A DNA stretch of 64,000 bases from Loxodes magnus (lineage: Eukaryota; Ciliophora; Karyorelictea; Loxodida; Loxodidae). The notes under the pieces are model-generated. The model did not search any database. It was not told the DNA's origin and saw only the letters and a program-made list of their open reading frames with translations. The stretch is from contig CAMPDV010000080.1 of the NCBI GenBank assembly GCA_946699065.1, positions 682,001-746,000 on the forward strand, given 5' to 3'. How positions within the stretch are numbered: the stretch's first letter is position 1; every line of letters starts with the position of its first letter. The position numbers and the translations under genes are program-made. This document shows positions 36,681 through 50,077 of this stretch, in pieces.

Positions 36681-37689
36681 ATTTTTATAAAGCATTTACA
36701 ACTATTTTATATTATGTAATCAACTAAAATGTAAGTAGTATGCCATTATTGCAACTAGTAAGTATTCCATAATCAACTTTAATATATCAAATTACCATGC
36801 TCCAATATTTTGTGCTCTATGTGCAAAAAAGCCCAAAATATTTAATCTAATTAATTTACATGCTAGAAATATAATTAAGTTCACTGGTTAGATTAAGAAA
36901 TTCAATCTATATAATAAAAGAAAATAAAGGATAAAGTTTAATTATAGCAGCTTTAAGAGGAGGAAAAGTAGGAAACACTAGAATAAATAATAGAAACAGA
37001 AAGAAATAAGCTATAAGTAAAGGAAGCATTCTAATAGCTTTGATAGAATAAATATTTATAAGACTTGGTTTTCTAATTTTTAGATTTAAGAGAAATATGT
37101 GCTTTATAGTAAGTCAACAAGCATTTCTACCGTTTTTACTACTAGCTAAAAAAAAAGAAATAATGAAGATATATGATGATGCTTATCTTACTAAAAATAA
37201 AATAGAATGAAGTCTAAAATAACTTGCATATAATAATATAAAAAGTGTTTAAATAGATGGTAATGACTTATCTATAAGAGCATGTTAAGAGATTAAGACA
37301 AAACTAGATGAAATTGTTTGAATAAAGTAATAAAATAAACCAAGCAACTGCTTAATTAATATACAGGAAATGTAAATGTAAAGTTGACCTAAGTAAAATG
37401 TTTCTCTTCCTGATTTTTAGAACTTTAGATCTTTAAAATAATTATCCTTGCTTTTTATAAGTTTAAAAGACTAAGAATTAATCTTCTTACAAAGCTTAAT
37501 TAATTTAGAATAATTAAAAATATGCTAAGCTTCTGGAATAACTGGAGCTTTTTTAGTAAATTATTGCTTAAGTATAGATTTTAAAATATTACGAATTGAT
37601 TGTAAATAGTTAAATTCAGAGTAAGTGAAGATTTACTTAAAATAGAAAGGATTTTTACTTTAAGAAATGCTAATTAACTGAAATTAAGA
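36681..37689. other. AT-rich stretch, nothing firmly recognised
   Basis: No element or domain was identified. The last 250 bases may belong to the eroded 5' part of the LRR gene that follows. Confidence 0.4.
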
Positions 37690-38969
37690 TATTGACTAGT
37701 TTTTATATTTTTGTCCTAATTTGAAAAGACTTAACTTCAATTGAAAATAAAACTTAGATGACTAAATTTTAGGAAAATATAGATGAGATAGCACAGAAGA
37801 GATGTAAGTTCGGCTTTAAAATATCCAGCAATTCAATAAGTTTCTAATGCTTTAGTTCGCTTAGTTAAAAGTATTAGAAATAATAAGTTTACAATATTTT
37901 AACGATAGTGATTTCTGTACGTTAATCTAACAAATTTCTATCTTAAAATATCTTAAATGAATCAAAATTAATGTATTTTAGATAAGCATAGAATAATAGT
38001 CAAATGCTTTAAATTAATTAAGGGAATAAAACCAAATCGAAACTATTTTTCCTAATTTGAACAATACAAATTTAGAAATAATAACCTTATATAATTGCTC
38101 CTAACTTAGAATAGAAAACTTGTGACTTTTACTAATAAAATCCTAATAAATATAAGAATTTAATTGTTTTTAAAATAGTTTATTATCACAAATTTAGAAC
38201 CAAACATCGAAAGTTTGAGAATAAAATTTTGAAGATACAAATGCATTTAAATAAGTAAAATTTTAATAATTTATAAAGCTTTAATCTATAACTATTGATA
38301 ACTGTTAGTGATTCAAAGACTTAATTTTATAATTATTAATAGAAAATTCTCCTAATTTAGAGCAATTAAATTTAAGAAAATTGTAATAAATAAAGGACCC
38401 AACTATTAAAGAAATAGGAATTTACAGTTAACATATTAAAAAAATAGAGTTGTAAAGTGTGAATTAAATTACTGAAGAAACTTTATGCTTTTTATTTTAA
38501 AATTGCAATACATTAAGAGAAATTTTCCCTTTCAAATATAAAAACTTAAATGCTTTAGCTAGTAAACAATTAAGTTAAGAGTTTATCTCTTGTTGACTGT
38601 TCTTTTTAAAGGCAAAATTGAATATAAGAAAGAGCAAATTTATAATCATTAGTATATCTAAATCTTCAAAATTGCAACAAAGATTTGGTTTGAATCATTA
38701 GAAATTTTAAAAATATAGAAAATTTGAATTTGAGTAATAATTAATCTTTGTCGTTTGATGAATTTCTGCTGAAAAACGAAAAAGGTATATTTTATCCTTT
38801 CTGAACAAAATTAAGATTCTTGGATAAAAATGATTGCGCTTTATTGAAAGTAGAATTGGCTATTTTTTTAAAAGGTTTATTTAAGAAGATTAAAATAAAA
38901 ATAAGTGACCAGAATTTAGCAAGATTTTATGGAAATTTAGATTTTGAGTTAAAATTTAAGTCACTTTGA
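37690..38969 (+). pseudogene. Leucine-rich-repeat (cysteine-type LRR) protein gene, decayed
   Basis: LRR units recur along the plus strand in changing frames: CPNLKRLNFN (37717), PNLNNTNLEIITLYNCSQLR (38050), and the 94-codon frame 38312-38596 with SPNLEQLNLRKLQQIKDPT, IKKIELQSVNQITEETLCFL and FQNCNTLREI. The latter has the C-x-x-L pattern of cysteine-containing LRRs found in F-box/LRR proteins. The frame 38694-38969 adds NFKNIENLNLSNNQSLSF and a terminal KVELAIFLKGLFKKIKIKIS region, interrupted by TGA 38802-38804. A TGA at 38309 also splits otherwise continuous LRR sequence (LQSITIDNC before, FKDLILQLLI after). LRR arrays bind proteins; no F-box was identified upstream. Confidence 0.7.
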
Positions 38970-40280
38970 AAAACTTAATTCATTTGTTAAAAAAGATTTA
39001 ATTATAAAATAATTTTGAACTTAATCATAAAAAAAGTAAAAATTAGAATTTTTTTATTACTTTAAGCGAAATTACTCATAAAAAATTAACATGTTTTTTA
39101 TATTAAATTATTTCCTTTAAAAAATACATTGTAATAAAATTTTGAGATTTAAATTAATTAACATTATAAATATTACAATTTGAAATTAATTAATAATATG
39201 ATTATTCGTTTTAACCTATTTATATTAATTTTTTTAAATCTATTTATGTTTTTTTAATTTAAAAATCAAATTAAAAATTTAAATTATTAAAGTTATAAAA
39301 AAATAGGTACTATTTAATTATAATATCAAATATTTTAAATTATAAATTAATACTAATTGTAATACTAATTGAAGAGATTCTACATAATTAAAAATAAATA
39401 ATTACTTTCATAACAAATTCTTCCCTAAAATGAAAATCAGAAGAAGACAGTTTTTATTAAGCTAAAAAAATAAATTTAAACTAAAAAACTTTTTATTAGT
39501 TAAAGAAGGAAAATAATTACTATTTAATATATTCTTTTCACTAAAGATTCTTAATCATAAAAATTGAATAAATAAGCATAAGAAGTTTATTATTCTTATT
39601 AAATAAGTTTTAAATAAAGCTTTTAATAATAGTAGAATCATATATCTAATAGCATAAAATATAATAATTTCTATAATTAAGGTAATAATAATTAAGATTA
39701 TATATATTATAGTTAATAAATAGTAAAGCATAAGGTAAAAGAAAAACTAATTTTAATTAGTTATATTTATTTAAATTGTATTAGATGCATTATCTAATTT
39801 CTACTAATCAGATACTCACTAAATTTAGTAATTATATAAAAATGTATTAATGAACTAAAGAAAAATTAAGTTTCTAATTATTTTAATAAATCTATTTGAA
39901 ACTAAAATTAAGAAAAGCTCTAATAACTATAAAGAGACTAGCTTATATAATAAGAATAAAATAAAGCTAAAAATTTATTAATCAAAAATATTATAATTTA
40001 TCTGAGTTAATTATAAGCCTTTAGCTTTAACTTAGTTACATGTCTTTAAGATTTTAAGACTAAGAATTATCTTTATTTATAAGGTATTTTAGTAGATAAA
40101 ATTAAGACTAAATTTTTAATAATGCTAGATGTTGCTGTTAGAAAATAAAATTGAAGCTAGTTAAAATTATTCAAGATAAGCTAGCAGGACTAATATGATT
40201 AAAAACTAGATGATAATCTTAAATCCTAAAAGCTAATAAAATAAGGAATTAAATAAATAGACCAAAATAAATTATACCTA
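38970..40280. other. AT-rich stretch, nothing recognised
   Basis: A/T-dominated with TAATA/TTAAT runs (39640-39780); no domain seen. Confidence 0.4.
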
Positions 40281-40550
40281 AAAAATTCAAGCAAAGTAAA
40301 AATATTTAAGTTAAAGATGAAATTTGAGAAGGCAATTCTGTAGAAATTGCTTTCAAAAGCTGAGAAGTTATATGAAGAAACTAATTAATAATTAAATTTT
40401 AGGAAAGATAAATAGCATAGAATTAAAGGATTACATGAGAGGGACAATAATAACGAAAATAATAATTTAGAGATAACTAAGTTGCTACAAAATTAAAAGA
40501 ATGCATAAATCTATTGAAAAAGTTATTCTGTGTAATTTTTCAGCTAGATA
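40281..40550 (+). pseudogene. Short coiled-coil open frame
   Basis: ATG 40317 opens MKFEKAILQKLLSKAEKLYE, then ETNQQLNFRK and a polar stretch, ending at a TGA near 40520. The heptad-like pattern of the first 30 residues suggests a coiled coil. It is short, lacks known relatives in the window and may be a fragment. Confidence 0.25.
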
Positions 40551-42126
40551 TCGGTGCTAAAAGAAGAAAGAAATTTAAAACATGCTGAATATTAAGAATG
40601 ACTATGATTAGAAAACTAGATAAAAAGGCTGAAAAATCTCAAAATCAAATGATACAAGTTTAAAATGAGTAGAATTAGGATTCATTATATTGCTGTAGAA
40701 ATTCGCAGAAAATAAATTATCTCAGGAATTAGCTCTATTTACGACTTCTAAAGAAATTATGATAATTTTGAGTGCATTTCTTTGGTTTATTTAAGCCTTT
40801 AGCGTTTTGTCAAACCTAAATTTTAATTTAATTTTTTCCTTTTTTTAATTCTTAAGTGCTTCCCATTCCAATTTGTACATTTTCATAGTTCTTCTATTTC
40901 TTAACATTATAAGTTTTACATTAAAAAATTCCAACAGCTGAAGAAATATAATATCTAAGAATAACTCTTAAGATATTAATATTTATGGGTCAATGAAGAC
41001 TAATTTATATAAATAGGTTATTATCTTCCAGTACCTATAGATATTTATTTACTTACTTAAAATTTTGAAAATTCAGTTTTCTCTGATTTATTATAAACTT
41101 TAATCTCTTTATTAAAACTTTCTTAAATTGATGGATTCATTAATTTTACTACCTTAGTAATTAAGATTCTTATAGCTTTATGCTTCTAATTTTTCTAAAT
41201 TAATAAATACTTACTCTTTTATTATTTGAAGAATCATGCTATATAGATTGTCTTTCATCTTTTTTATACTTTTTATATTGTTCCATCTTTCATAAATTAT
41301 ATTCTTCATTTTAGCTTTAATAGGATATTTCTATAGGAATGCTTAGTTGTATATGTAAATATTCAGGCAAATTTTTTTTGGAAAATAAAGTCTTCAAATA
41401 TCTATTTTCTGCTTCCTTGAAAAGCTTAAACCACTCCATTAAATTTTTAATAAATTAAGATTTCACTGTAATGAAGGTTACTTTCGAACTCTTTTCCTAA
41501 GCTCTATTTTAATAAATAGACACTTACATTTTTTTAATTTTTAAATTAAATTTATACAAAAAGTAAAAAAAAGGAAAAGCTGAACCTTAACTTATTAAAT
41601 CAAGGTAAATAATTATCTTCTTAATAAAACTTACTAAACGATCTTATTAGCTGTAGAGAATAAATGTTATTATAAGAGAGCTATAGAATCAGTTAAGTCT
41701 TCTATTTTTTGTGATATTATATTCAAAAGCAAGTTGTGACAGTTAGTATATAAGATTGAAAAAAGACATTTAATTCTTGAAAGAATAATATAAACATTAG
41801 AAGTAGCAAGTGAAGATTAAGATAAGAACGCTTTAATATCCTTAATATGTGCATTTATAACCTAATTGAAAAGAAACTTAAAGGCATAAATTTCAAGCTC
41901 CTCTTAGGATTCTTTACATGGTATCATGCTGAAAATCGACCCTTAAAAATAACAGGAATTAATTTGAAAGTTTTAAATTAAATTCAAGGATTTTATAATT
42001 GTGAAATCTCAATAGGCCGGAACATCAAGAACTCAAAAATTAAAAATAACTAAAAGGGAGTAAGGAAAAGTTTAAGATCATAATATAGATATGAAATAAT
42101 GTCTTAAGCTTACAAGTTAAATTTGA
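40551..42126. other. AT-rich stretch up to the inverted repeat
   Basis: No gene recognised. Similarity to the far arm begins abruptly at about 42127. Confidence 0.4.
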
Positions 42127-42316
42127 TTTATCTAATAATTTTTTAATTTATTGAATTATTTAGAATAAGATCATTAGCTTGCTTGATTATCTTTCAAACA
42201 TTATTTAAATTTAAATCTTCTAACCATAAACATTAGATTCAAATAATAGTATCATTTTAATATAAATAAGGATTGATTAAAATAATAATAATGAGACTTA
42301 AGTTTAGATAAAGTGA

Positions 42317-43051
42317 GTTAGTATAATTTAAGGAAAAGGAAAATAATAATTAATAGGTTATTAAACTAAAAGTATTTCTATTAATAATAGATTAATATAT
42401 CTTTCATTTAATATACATCTTAATTAAATAAAAGAAAGCTTCTTATTTCACTTTAATTAAAAAATAAAAGACTTAACTAGGAGTAATCAGAGTTTGAATG
42501 CCTTAGAAATTTTAATTAAAATCTTATCTACCTCTAAACTAACTGAGAAACTATTCCAAAATTAGAATTGGCGACTTAGCTTATTAAATAAGAATGATTA
42601 TGATAATTTACAAATAAGAAAGTTTAAGTCATAAATCTAAAAGAAATTAGCAGATATTACAAAATTAAAATCTTAAGACTGTAAGGATTTACTGAAGTAA
42701 TTGAAACTAGATTTATTTGAAAGAAAAAAAAGATTAATTGAGCAGAATAAGTATAAAGCACTAAGAATATTCGCTAAAAGCAAAATCAATAAATATAAAA
42801 TAAAAAAGAAGAAAATATTATAATCAGATTAAATTTCATTTAGAGATTCAGAAAAATCTTCACAAAAAGAAAGAAATATCTCATTAAATAATTATAAAAG
42901 TGACAAAAATAGATAAGAAAAATAATTTAAGACCATAAAAATGAGCTACAGCTTTCAATTCTATAAATGGAAAGAGAAAAATAGAATTAAGAGAGATATT
43001 TATTGTAATAAAAGATAAGAAATAAGACATAGATAAAGACAACTAATATGA
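42317..43051 (+). pseudogene. Open frame in left arm (unknown lysine-rich protein)
   Basis: 244 codons free of TGA, ending at TGA 43049-43051. There is no ATG near the start, so a 5' exon may be missing or this may be a fragment. It includes SLNALEILIKILSTSKLTEK, DITKLKSQDCKDLLKQLKLD and YKALRIFAKSKINKYKIKKK, i.e. helical, basic sequence. The right arm carries the same frame with an 18-codon deletion and a 1-base deletion in the A-run at ~42950, which ends it early (near 58760). Not recognised; length alone would not support it. Confidence 0.35.
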
Positions 43052-44652
43052 AATCAATCTAGAAAGCCAATTTTAATTTTCTCTAGTAATATCCTGTTAG
43101 CATGTATTGATAGAAAGTGACTGAAGGATTTTTAGCAATGATTTCACAAAATTATTTAAGATATCTTAAGTTTAAATTAGGATCATAAAACTTACCTTTG
43201 GATCTTGCAAAAGCTGAAGAAACGTAAAAAAGATAAATGCCAGAATATAAATATTTAAGTTAACTATATTTAAATTATTGTTCTTTATAATCTTTAAAAT
43301 ATAAACTTTATAAATAATAGATAAAAGAAGCACTAACTAATCTATAACTACTAAATACATTTAATTATAAGGAAATGTCTATAGCTAAAATAATAAAGTA
43401 TTATAACTAAATAAAGGAAATTAATAATAAATTTAAAGTTAAAAATAATAGCATTAGTAAGCTTATATATGTAATTTAACTAAGGCTTAATAATTAATAT
43501 AAAGAAGCTTAGTATTTTAAAATTAACTAATAAATTAAATATTCCTTTCTTAAGTTAATCTTAATCAATAGATATCTTATATTACTATTACTACTATTTA
43601 TTTTATTAGCATATTATTTATTTTTACTTATTAAACCACATTTCCATTAAAATAATTGAATGAACTACATTAGCTGAAAGTTATCTTAAAATATTAGAAA
43701 GTTACTAAAGATTTTAAAATAAAATATATGAAATACTGTGCTTGATACACAGTTAGAATAATTGAATAAAATAATAATAGATATAATCACTAATATAACA
43801 AACTATTATAAATTTATTACCTATAGTATTTAAATAGAGTCTTAATTTTGGATATAAGATTGATTAATAGAATCTAAAATTAAACCTTAATTATTTATGT
43901 GGTTGACTCATAAGAAAGAATTAAAATAAAAATAAGAAATACTTATAAATTTAGAATAAAAACATAAAAATAAAACTTAGAATATTAAAACTAGATTGGT
44001 GATTATTATTTCTATAAAGCTAAGATTTTCCTTTAATTTTAAGATTATTTTTTATTTAAATATATAGTAATACAACTAAATAACTTTAATTATCTCTTAA
44101 CTTTAATATTACTCTAAAAATTTGTTTTAGATGTAATCTAGCTTAATAACTTTTTTAATTCTAGTTAATTTTAAAATTTTAAAATCAAATAAAATGGATA
44201 TTATTCAAATCACAACATAGAAATACTAATCTATATCAATAAATAAAGATTAGCAACCAATTAGAAAATAAAGAAGGGATGAAAGATTGATCTTTCTATT
44301 TAAAATAACTAAATTGATAGAGGATTCTTATTCTATAACCTATCTGATACTTTTACTCTGAAAAAATACTAGTAAAGTTTAATCTAAGTTAAAGAGCAAA
44401 AGCTAAAATAGAATTAGGAAATCTAGAGACGTCTTCAGTGTATCTGCTTCTGATTAATAAAAGATTAAATTACCTTTGATCTCCAAGAAAAAAAGGAATC
44501 TCCTTAAAAGTATAATACTTATAGTATTAAAGATTAGGAAAGCAAATAGATTGGAATTATCTTTCGATCAAAAAATACTTAAAGGCAAAAGGTGATAAGG
44601 TGATAAGGCCTGAAAATTTTAATAGGAGTAGAATTAAGTTAATGACTTTAAG

Positions 44653-45300
44653 ATGAGTTAATCTTAGCAAACATTGAAAGAGTCAAAGGTTTTGTCAAAC
44701 TTTGAGACATTTTAGAAGAGTCTGGATTTTCCATAGCAATTAAAATTCTGAAAACCACTAAAACTTCCTGTTGATACTAAATTAAACTGAATCTCATTAA
44801 GTTCATAAAAAGTAGAGTTTATGCATATCTTATAGCAAATAAAGAATACTGTAAGTATTATTTATTTAGATGCTAGAAAAATATCTTCTTATTCTTGAAC
44901 TTGCCTAGCTTTTTGATCTTAAAAGTTAAAGAGGCTTAGTTTTATAAAAGCTGAAAAATTAGCAATTATAAAATCTAAAAAGCAATTAAGAGCTGAAAAC
45001 GGATTCTAAGAGATAATTTCTAGCTTAGTAGCAAAATTTAAATAAATTTAAAGAGAGATTAGAAAAGCAACTCTTTCTTTTTAACAAGCTAGAATTCAAG
45101 AGTTCTTAATTCCTCACAAGTAATTTTGTAATTTTTAAGATAATTTATAAAGTAGAGATCTAATTAATAAAGTAGAGAAAGCCTAGTAAAGATAGAGATA
45201 TTAAAGCTTGGCAGAAAAAATTATAAGTGTAAGCGAAACTTGTAAGTTTCTTTGTAAATTCTAAAGAATTAAGAAAAGTAGATTCATGGTGCTGAGTGCT
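44653..45300 (+). pseudogene. Frameshifted left-arm counterpart of 56490-57050
   Basis: Starts MSQSQQTLKESKVLSNFETF, matching the right-arm protein MSQSQQTSKMPKILSSFETF. A 1-base deletion near 44713 shifts the frame. The shifted frame then stays open for ~190 codons and aligns in parts (KRILQVLFIQ against QRILQVLFIQ; FDLKSQRGL against LDLKSSNDL). It ends at TGA near 45297. It is therefore a disabled copy of the same unknown gene. Confidence 0.45.
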
Positions 45301-46450
45301 AGAGATAGAATTGATAGGTTGTAATTACTTTAGAACATTTGCAGAATGTAAATAATCCCTTTATAAATAAGAAGAAGAAAACTCTGTTGCTTCTTTAATA
45401 AGCTTTAGAAAAATCTGGATTATGTATTTAGTATAAAAAATAAAATTTCCCTTGTAAAAATATGGAATAGTCGGTAGCTTTAAATAAATATCCAAAGATT
45501 AAAGTAAAGTAAATTGGAGTTTTTAGCATTCAAACTCAAACATGCGCTAATTTTATGCAATTTAATCCTAAGAAATTTTGATTGACAATCCTTAGAAATA
45601 AAAGTACAAAAAATGAAAGTAATTGATTAGACTCTAAATAATTTAGTAGAGCTTGAGAACTTATATATTAAAACATATCTGAAGTTTTATTCAAAAATGA
45701 CATAAATAGCAAAAAAATTTCACTAAGAGGAAAGTGTATGGTTTCTAGCATATTCTGCTAGAAAATCTAAACAAGCGCTCATTTTACTATAAGAATATTC
45801 TGGCGTTATAAATGATGACAATTAGTACAAATCTAATAAAGGCTGTAGAAAAAACTACTTATCAAAAAATTTATAAACGACAAATTGAGAGATTTTTAAA
45901 TGACTGCAACTAAAATAGAGACTTAATTACTAGGAGTGGAAAAAAAATAGCCATTAACTTCATAAAAAATTTGAAGGGCTCAAGAAGATTAGTAGTAAAT
46001 AAATCCAATCAAAAGTGTAAAAAATAAATCCTATTAAATAATAAAATCATATTATCCTGGCGCTTCGGTTTTTATAGGGAACTCAGGGATGCTTTAGAAA
46101 AATTTTTAAAGAAATTAACGAAGCATAGTATTTAATAAAATAGACCTTATCAAATATTTTGATTATTTCAGTCTAGCTTAAATTAAATCAAGGACTGAAA
46201 AATGCAAAATTAGTTTATCATTTTAATTGAATAAAGCAAAAGTTTACAAAAGAAATAATAATCTTACCAAAATTCTTTAAAATAATTTTTAAAGTAGCTT
46301 GAGAACTTCTCAAAAGAGTCATTGAAAGCAATTTTTGGCTTTTGCTAACATTTAGAATCAATTCCTGGATAAATTAATACGAGTATATCAAAACATATAA
46401 TAAAATCTTGATTAGCTTTAATGATAAATGAATAATTCTATCTTTGCTTA

Positions 46451-49400
46451 TTATTTAAGTTAAAGTATTACATAATTTTAAATTATAGACTAATTGAGTT
46501 ATAATAGATTGGTTACACTTGGTTATTTTATTAGTTAAATATTACTTAATTGGTAGATTTAAAGTATTTCTATTAATGATTTTTGATAATAAAAATAAAG
46601 TTAATATTTAGTTAATTACTTCTAACTATGACTAAGATTGCTTATTAATGTATGTACTAAATTAGATTCTAAACATAGAAGACTATAACTATTTTACTTA
46701 CTGATTTAATTAAAGTTATTCATATAAATCTAAGATTTATTTGATATTAGTAGCTTTATCTTGGTATTTAAATAATTCCAGTCTAATATTAAAGATATAA
46801 TTGGTATATTTGTAAGATAATTTCTAGTTAGTAAGATAAATTAACTTAAGATATTATAAACCTACTTATAAAATATACCTTAAAAGAAATAACTATAATA
46901 ATAACTAACTACTAAAATACTACAGTCATTCTTTAAAATTTATCTATTACCTTCCTAATACAAACATACCCTTTTTATACTCTATTTAAGCAGTTCATTA
47001 ATTATATTTATAATAGTATCTTTATAGCTTTAACTAGAAAAAGCTTTTCTTAAGTTTGTATGTAAATTCTATATCATAAAACTAATAAAAAAGTAAATAA
47101 TCTTTAGTATTATTTAATTTAGTTTCTAAAAAATAATCCTAAAATCAGAAAAATTCCGCAAGCTTTGTTAAAAAATTAATGATACTAAAGCGAATAATTT
47201 GAACATATTTAAGCAAAAAAGATGTGAATTAGTTACTAAAATTAATAGACTATAATGCAAAAGAAAGAATGATTCACTAAAAATGGTTATAGTTTATTAA
47301 TCTTAAATTCCATTCTACTTTATGCTTAAAAATAGAAGCTAAATGGATATAAGAGATTTTAGAAATATGGAAAATAAATTTTAGCAAAAGCAGTTGAATT
47401 AGATGAAGAGTTGATAGGAGAGCATTATTCTTTTGGAATTAATGAAAATTGATTAAGATTAAAGAATAAATAAAGAGGTGTATTATGATAAAAGTATATT
47501 TAGGTTTGATTTACTTTTGGTTTATTTATGGTAATAAATTAGAATATCTATCTATTGAATAATATCCTATCTTGTATAGCTTATAAACTGTTGATAAGAA
47601 TTAAATATTAATCTGCTTATAAGATACAAATAAATGATGAATTAATCTTAAAGTCTACAGCTATTTGATTTAAGGGGAATTTTAGAAAGCACTACAATAT
47701 AGTAGGTTTGTATTGATTAAAGATAATGAATAATAAAATAGTTGTTAATGATATTAGCTGTTTAACTATTTCCCCTTGATCTTTTGATTTTTGTTTAAGG
47801 TAATATTTAATTTAAATAACATGCTAATAGAAGATAATTTTTAACTTAAGTAACTTCTTTCTTGCTAATATTAATCCTTCATTATAGCTTTATTACTTCT
47901 TAACTTCTCCTCAAATTTCTAAGATTAAGATTTATTAATATAAATACTAAATTCTTTAGAATCATCCTTAATTTACTTCAAACAAATCTAGATAAATTTT
48001 TATTTGCTTCCAAGATATTAAAAAGCATGCTTAATAGAAAAGAATTAATAATTATTAAGGGCGAAAGTAATAAAATTGTCGATGGATATAAAAGTTATAA
48101 TAGGTAATATGCAATTATCTTTGTGGATTTATAAACCCAACTAGAAATTACAACCTAAAAATTTGAAGTCCATTTTATTACATTCTATTTAAGATTCTAG
48201 TATTCTCACAATAATACTAGTAAATTTGCATCTATTTGACTAAGACTTTGACTCTTATCTTTCTCTAATAATATTGTGATATTGATATTTTCTTAAAAGG
48301 TTAGTAAATATTTTCTTTATACAATACTATTTTTAATGTAAGTTATTGCTATTAATTAATTTTAAATAATCTTATAGTTTGCTTAGTATTAATTTTAGAT
48401 AAGACTTATTAAAATTTTACTAATTATATAGATCCTCTACATAATATTATTAACTCTTTTATATCTAACAATCATATTATATAAAAGCCATATAACTAGT
48501 TATTAAATCAACAGCGCTAATCAATTTATTATTATTATATCAACATATCTTTAATATTCTAGTTTATATACTTAAATCTATCCAATTTTATTTATTCTCT
48601 AATTATTCCATAACTTCCAGCTATATCAACTATACCAATTATTCAAATTATCTTCAAAACTAAATCTATATGGCTTATTAATAATGTTTCTTAATTATAC
48701 TTATAACAACATTACAGTTCATCATTTACTAGTCTCTATTTATTATACATATTTATTCCTTATTTCAATCATTACTTCCTAACTAACCTTAACACTCAAA
48801 TTTCCACTTCTACCTACTATTATTACTACCTTTTTAATCTCTTTTCAAACTATAAAAACAACCTTATTTTATGCTAATTGTAAAACAAATATCATAAACA
48901 TATGAAAAGATTCAACTCTATGATTAACTTTATTGTATACCAACCATTCATCATTAAGATTTACCATATAACAGACTCTTACTACATAGTTTATATATAA
49001 CAACTAGTTAAAAAGAGCTAAACTACAAGGGAATATTTATCAAAAATGCTATTGCTATACTTATTAGAAGGTTTCAGGCTGATCTAAGAAAATAACTGGA
49101 GAGCTAACCGTTTGAAATTCTAAATTTTACTTCAAAACTAGTGCTAATAATATAGAAATCAAGAAATTTGGAAATATTGAAGCTTTAATAAACATTTATT
49201 GGCTAAATTTATCTGATAAAGTGCTAGAAATTTCAGTATTCTTTCTGGCTTTTCATTTCCTAATAATAGGAAAACAATCTTTTGCAAGCTATTCATTAGT
49301 AAAATTACCAAGTATACTTAAATTCTGAGTTTTGAATGCCTTAAGCTTTTTCGCGAATCTTAGTTTATTTCTTGGAATAACTAAAATTATTTTAGCTGAA

Positions 49401-49834
49401 TTTTTTCAAAAATGATTACGATAATCCAAAATTTAAGCCTATTTTAGTATTTCCTTCAAGAACTCTCTACTATTAAAACTGTATGTTACTGCTATTTAAC
49501 CTAAAATCTTTCTTACTTTATATGGCTCTTTATCTAAGCTTTTTAATCTTTATTCCAACTTGAATTATTTTTAAAAGAAAAAGATAATTCATTAGTATTG
49601 ACGTCAAAATTTCTCTTTGCTTCAAAAATTATTCTATCATACTTAAAGACAAATAATAGTCGATCAAATCTAGCTAATTCTATAGATCAGCAGGCAGAAG
49701 TCTTATTATAAAATGTAGAGCTGAATGACAAGTTTACCGGTAATTTTTAACTTCTAATGCATCTAGTTTTGTTAAATGGAATATTTATTCTCTTTTTGTT
49801 ATGAAGCTAAAATACTTTCTATTATTTGGTGAAT
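46451..49834. other. Spacer between inverted arms, left part: nothing firmly recognised
   Basis: 47370-47460 reads LAKAVELDEELIGEHYSFGI on the plus strand, reminiscent of a TPR helix pair but isolated. 48400-49000 is T/C-rich with no domain. 49080-49830 has open minus-strand frames that may continue the zinc-finger relic at 49835-50077. Confidence 0.35.
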
Positions 49835-50077
49835 TCACAAATCACTGATTTCTTCAATGCGGTTTCTTCTACCCAGTTGCATTGTTAGAAACTACTTCAC
49901 GACAGGATAAGCAAAGCGACATTTAGAGTAGTGTTGTTTCAAGACAGCGACCTCTTTCTATGTCTTCTACTTCTGCTTACATGCCAGACAAAAATCAAAC
50001 TCAACAGAGTCTTCTTTCCCTTTTGATCATGCTAAGTTCGTTCCCTTGGCCGGTTGAGACATTTTGGATTCTTGCAT
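49835..50077 (-). pseudogene. C2HC zinc-finger protein fragment
   Basis: A GC-richer stretch. From ATG 50077 the frame reads MQESKMSQPAKGTNLA, then TGA 50029-50027, then 63 open codons to TGA 49837-49835. These contain FDFCLACKQKQKTQKEVAVL followed by KQHYSKCRFAYPVVK, giving C-x2-C-x15-H-x3-C. The spacing fits a single C2HC-type zinc finger. After the second TGA the same frame continues IHQIIESILASQQKEN for ~55 codons. The two in-frame stops suggest a young pseudogene. The family cannot be named. Confidence 0.5.

Larger units (their letters stand above)
42127..46450 (+). repeat. Large inverted repeat, left arm
   Basis: Matches the reverse complement of 55280-59513 over its whole length. The outer edge is TTTATCTAATAATTTTT (42127; partner ends at 59513), and no similarity is seen beyond it. 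Divergence is uneven: 42590-42950 is nearly identical to 58770-59110 over ~340 bases, the following ~1.2 kb is about 90-98% alike, and the parts toward the centre are more diverged. Near 46300-46450 the match fades. A 54-base difference (42575-42635, absent from the right arm) keeps the reading frame of the overlapping open frame. Confidence 0.85.
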
